This document shows positions 35,134 through 40,000 of a DNA stretch of 40,000 nt, one piece after another. The stretch is from Chrysomallon squamiferum. Lineage: Eukaryota; Mollusca; Gastropoda; Neomphalida; Peltospiridae. Every line of letters begins with the position of its first letter. The first letter of the stretch is position 1. Under the pieces are notes generated by a model. It was not told the origin of the DNA and made no database searches. It saw nothing but the letters and a program-made list of their open reading frames with translations. The stretch lies in assembly GCA_012295275.1 (NCBI GenBank), contig CM022670.1:2940835-2980834 (forward strand), given 5' to 3'. The position numbers and the translations under genes are program-made.

Positions 35134-35679
35134 TCTTTGTATCTGTGTTGGTTATTCAGACAAACAGGTAAAAGGAAAATAATGTATTTCAACTGATGGG
35201 TTGAACAAACAATCACCGAGTGTTTATATCGCCATTGTGTCACGTGTGTTTGGTCTTTCTTCAGGAGTTCAATACGAAGTGAAATCTATCCTTCGTCTGG
35301 GTGTTGACAGTGTTTTCGCATATTACCAGTTTTAATACTCGCTGGTAATTTGCAGGCTTCTCAAATGCCTGATGACGGAAAACGTCTGCACAAACAATAG
35401 TGCAACGAAACTCGCGTGCATCACTGTTCATTTAAAGATGTCATCAAAAACATACATACGTCATTAACTTACTTGGTAAAACGAGATTTTAAATTATTTT
35501 AACAAGTCTAGTGATTTTTATTTGTTTTTGAGTAGCCATTAGTTAAACAAAACTCAGGCATAAACCATGTTCACTCAAGCAGTGCAGATAGCACGCTTTC
35601 CACATGTTTTGTTATTTAATTATTAATTTATTAATTTATTTATTCAATAAACAAATGAATAATTTCTTCTTCTTCTTCT

Positions 35680-35683
<4 letters not shown>

Positions 35684-35733
<50 letters not shown>

Positions 35734-35742
35734 TAATAATAA
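35684..35742 (+). repeat. (AAT)n microsatellite
   Basis: AAT run with one interruption, preceded by a TTC run. Confidence 0.93.
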
Positions 35743-37971
35743 TAGTTTTTATTTTATTTTACCTTTGACTAAGACCTAACCTTGGTTATGCCTGTGACGT
35801 CTGTAGACACTAATATTATAATTAAGGATACGATGATAAATCATCAGCCCTAACACTGCAGCATAAACCTGAATACCCACACTACTGCATTAACTTTTAC
35901 AAATGTTTCATGTTTGAATAATATCTATGTTGTGAAAAAATATCAAAAAATAAAAAAATAAAAAATAAAATAAAATAAATAAATAAACAAATAAATGTCT
36001 TCTAAGAGATAAAGAACAAAAACACATTTTTTCCTTCCGACATAGATTATTGTAAGTAAAAGTAAAATGGAATAAATAAATAAATATTTAAATAAACAAC
36101 TTACGTTAGCAGTTGGGACATTAGCAGAATTATACCGTGAAAAATATAAAATAAATGAATGAATTAATTTAATTATTTGCTGTAAGAAAACAAAAACGAA
36201 ACTAGTTTAATACTAAACAGAAACGGACCTTAAATAACACAGAACAAAACAAGGTAACAGTCTTGAAAATACTTTTATATCTGTCTACAGAAGACATATT
36301 TCTAGCTATGTAGTAAAGAAAGGGTGAACCAAAACCAGAACACAATATTCAGCTGCTGTCACGGAAACAGACTTTCATATAAAAAATGATTAAGAATTCA
36401 GCCAAGTGAGAATTACGGGTTTCTATCATGTTTCCTGCAACACACGACTCAACAAAACATTCCTCGTTTTATTCGGTCTCTGCTCGGTCAGTTGCGTTGT
36501 GTTAAGTGTCACTGGCAGTCTCGCTTTTCCAGTACATTTATCTTTATATCTGTCTTCTCAAAGTCTCGACACGTCCCCGAGTTTTATGTGCATTTGACTC
36601 CAATTTAAAAGCACCACCATAAACGTTATACAGCCATTTCGAGAAACGCTTATAAACGAACGCTAAAGACTTGTGTTCAGATGTTCAAGTTCTGTAACGC
36701 ACTGAGACAAATCTCTGGCTATTATAACGAAATCGTGTGCTTTCATGCCCCAGCTGGTGTTGGTAGTTAAGGAGAACATTGTCAGAGATATCGGGAAATG
36801 ATCCGTGGTTGGTTAAATATATCATTTTGTATAGACAAGAAAAGGTATGGTTCTCCTTCTGAAATGCTGAATAGACACTGATTTGTTCTGAAATAAAATG
36901 CTATCGTTTTAACGATAATGAGTATCCGAGTAGCTAATCATCCTTTAATTTTACGAGTTCAGAAAAGACATTTACGATAAAATATGTTCTCTTCGTTCTA
37001 GCTATTGTTAGAGTGGAAATAGAGAGACTATTTGAAAAATTCAATGAAACTATGATATATATCTTGAATTTGGGTTTTGTAGATTTGTGATTAAATGTGT
37101 ATTAATTTTTTCGTTTGCTTTGTTTATATTAAAATAAATATGAAAACGAATAATAAATATATAAACAAATTGAAAAGTGATATTGATGATGATAACGATG
37201 ACAATAAATAATGATGAAGAAATGATTTTGTTCAGTTTTTATTTCTACAGTTAAGAGTAATAAATAAATAAATAAATAAACAAAAGACGAAAGAATGAAT
37301 GAAATAATCAAAGAGAAACAAACGTGAGAATCAGTAATAATAACTGTGAACAATTTACTAAACTAAAGAACAACAAACAAAACTGAAATCAGAATTTTAC
37401 AGAATTACAAAAGGACAATGTTTAATAAGCGTGACCATTTTGTATTCATCACACTCCACAAGCGAAACCGCAAATTCTTTTTCAACGATTAACAGTTGTT
37501 GGAACGCGGGGACTCCACAGTTTATACATTCGATAATACGAAACACAGTTATTATTTAAACAACGTCTACTATGTGTAAACTTCCACAATGCAGCGACAG
37601 ACGTGCCTGTTCTCATGATGCTCTCTTTAACGAACTTACTTATTATCAACCTGTTACAAGTGATTACGGTTTGCGCAATGTTTACGACACAAATTGTTTC
37701 TGTTGTATAACTTATATCGCCATTTAGTCGAAACAGCACGTTAATTTGCACCTTTGATTCAGATCGAGGTAACCCTTTGATCTGTCGCCACAGGTAGTGG
37801 TGAGATTTTCAGCGTCGAATGCTCGTTCCCAGTGCATACACAGGAAACAATGTCGTGTATTTGTAGGTCGACTTTCAGTTCTCACCTGCAATTACCTAAG
37901 AGGAAAAGTTAATTTGTTTAGTGTAATTTGAACGTCAGGTGTATCGTTTGACACAAAGGTAACATATTCTA

Positions 37972-38008
37972 AATAAAATATAATCATAATTTCATTATGT
38001 ATGGAATC

Positions 38009-38075
<67 letters not shown>

Positions 38076-38124
38076 ATAAAATATAATCATAAAATATAAT
38101 CATAATTTCATTATGTATGGAATC

Positions 38125-38222
<98 letters not shown>

Positions 38223-38230
38223 GTCTCTCT
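37972..38230 (+). repeat. Duplicated block: a unique segment plus (CT)n, twice
   Basis: The segment reading aaatataatcataatttcat and continuing to atggaatcgt occurs just before the CT run at 38011-38071 and again just before the CT run at 38126-38230, about 115 bp apart. Part of it (aaaatataatcata) is repeated once more at 38078-38092. This is a local tandem duplication that includes the microsatellite. Confidence 0.9.
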
Positions 38231-39097
38231 CAGAAATCGATCAGTTTCGTTCATATAAAAACGAATCTTGGAAAAACACTACCTTTCTAATGCCTGTCAT
38301 TAGTCTAATACCCTGTCTCTTTCGTGCATTAGTAAACGTGTTATTGTAGCTTTCTACATCACGAACCACCGATGAAGCTAATTTTATTCAGACACACGAT
38401 GCAGCCTCCGCCATCATCGAGATACGTGACAGACTGTTTGCTTTAAATTTGTCAAATTACTTATGTGCGTCTCCTTATCACTTCTGATTCCTCAATCTGT
38501 CATTACTCTGTCTTCGGACAATTGACCACTGTCGTTGGCTCAATTGTCCACTACCTCTGCCTCCATTGTCCATTAAGATGGTGACAAGAGACACGCCCTT
38601 GGAACAGCTCCGTGCCCTGGGACCGGATTAACTTGGTCACCGATTCTATTAACAGTGTCTGATACACAGGCGCTGTAACGACATTAAAAAAAGGTATGAA
38701 AATATTGCTGGCTCGTTATGAGGGGATTGTGTTTGGAGGTTTGTCTGGAATATTTTGCGGTCACTGGACGAGAATAGGGAAACCAACAAACGCTATGAAG
38801 TTGACAGATGTCTGATGGAAACAAGGTGGACGGCTCAAATGTTCAGTTCATTGAAAATTTGGAAACTTTTTTTAAGAAGAAACTTCAGCGATAACTTTAA
38901 TTGTGTGTACAGAGTATCATGTTTGTGTCTTTCGTGGCTGTGTGCAAATATTATTTTAGTGAAAATGTAACAATAAACAGCAGGAGAATGGACTTTCTCT
39001 ATAATTTTCTGCTCTACTTCTTTATCGTAAAAACCTCAGAAATAACTATCATTATTTCTATCACTGCAACAGCCTATACGATATATATCTTCTCCCA

Positions 39098-39228
<131 letters not shown>

Positions 39229-40000
39229 TCTATCCATATATGTTTAATCATACGCTTAGAAAATTGATACACAAACACGTATAATTAATTATATGTTATT
39301 TATTTTTCATTTGAACCAAAAAAACAAACAAAAAAACCCCCAAAACACAACACACACGTGCATTCAGGTGAAAACATATTCAAAACGGTTAAACCATTTT
39401 AATTAATTACATCACCTTTCTTATCTTTCTTTAACTGAAATAAGATATGCGTATTCAAATCACCACCTGTTCTTCGTCATTGCTTTCCTGTACACGATTT
39501 AATAATCAAACATTTATAAACATAAGCTTTTCATTGCAATATAAATTTGTTACCCACACAATTTTCCACTGGTAAGCTCTTTGAACGAAACAAAATTTAT
39601 GAGAACGCTCTGCCCTGAACTCTCACAAAACGAAGGCGAGAAACTTTTGATGGTGTAAGGGGAAATTACTCTACTAAAATAAAACGTTTGTTCAGCGGAC
39701 CGTTTAACAAGTTTACTTTCATTAAATTCACCTGCTGTGACAGCCCTTTGTTCATCCTCACTACAAATACGTTATTCACATTTCCTCTTCGCAGATACCA
39801 TTTAATAGATTCTTTACATTAAGATGGTAACACACAATAGCTGTACGGCTTTAACAGCACCTCGGTGTACTTGTGTGGATATGCTCCAGCGAAAGTGAAT
39901 TTAATTTTTGCGAAATGAAACGGGTGCGTTTATTTTGTTGTTTAGGCCGTCTGGAGTTTAAAGTACGAATTAAAATTCCAGACTGCCTGTCAGAATTATT

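Noticed and set aside
36406-36597. 63-residue frame resembling a secreted peptide (hydrophobic stretch and Cys residues)
   Set aside because: No homologous motif, and a start in an ordinary context. A frame of this length is expected by chance in the less AT-rich DNA here.

Overview
This is AT-rich animal nuclear DNA. The genes are split by short to medium GT-AG introns (with one GC-AG), there is no operon structure, and the DNA between genes is full of simple repeats: (CT)n/(GA)n, (AAT)n, (AAAT)n and (GT)n. An invertebrate-type P450, a full-length Inturned gene and a decayed LINE fit a lophotrochozoan, most likely a mollusc. That assignment is inference from style; no species marker was read.

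Layout. (1) Positions 1615-5470, plus strand: the last six coding exons of a microsomal-type cytochrome P450, about 308 residues including the I-helix, ExxR, PERF and haem-Cys motifs. Its 5' exons lie left of the window. One extra G at 3065-3068 breaks the reading frame inside the I-helix motif. (2) Positions 5471-12591: about 7 kb between two convergent genes, with no coding exon seen. (3) Positions 12592-23216, minus strand: a complete 19-exon gene for Inturned (INTU). The CDS is 3228 nt (1075 residues), and every junction was followed by phase. INTU is the PDZ and longin-domain subunit of the CPLANE ciliogenesis complex. (4) Positions 23217-28100: 5' flank of INTU, with microsatellites and several well-spliced candidate minus-strand exons, one of which could be an alternative INTU first exon. 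A candidate plus-strand exon lies at 26339-26489. (5) Positions 28173-28734: a frameshifted relic of a LINE ORF2 C-terminal region. (6) Positions 29305-34527: three intact, intron-containing tRNA-Leu(CAA) genes and one tRNA-Leu pseudogene, all on the minus strand. The intact copies share a TATA-like element at a fixed upstream distance. (7) Positions 34528-40000: repeat-rich DNA without a convincing gene, with one tRNA-like SINE fragment and a duplicated block that contains a microsatellite.

The P450 and INTU are unrelated neighbours meeting tail to tail. I see no multi-gene system such as a defence island, biosynthetic cluster or CRISPR. The most distinctive signals are the tRNA-Leu(CAA) cluster with its shared upstream element, the single-base break in the P450, the amplified exon-12 tail with decoy splice donors in INTU, and the candidate upstream exons.
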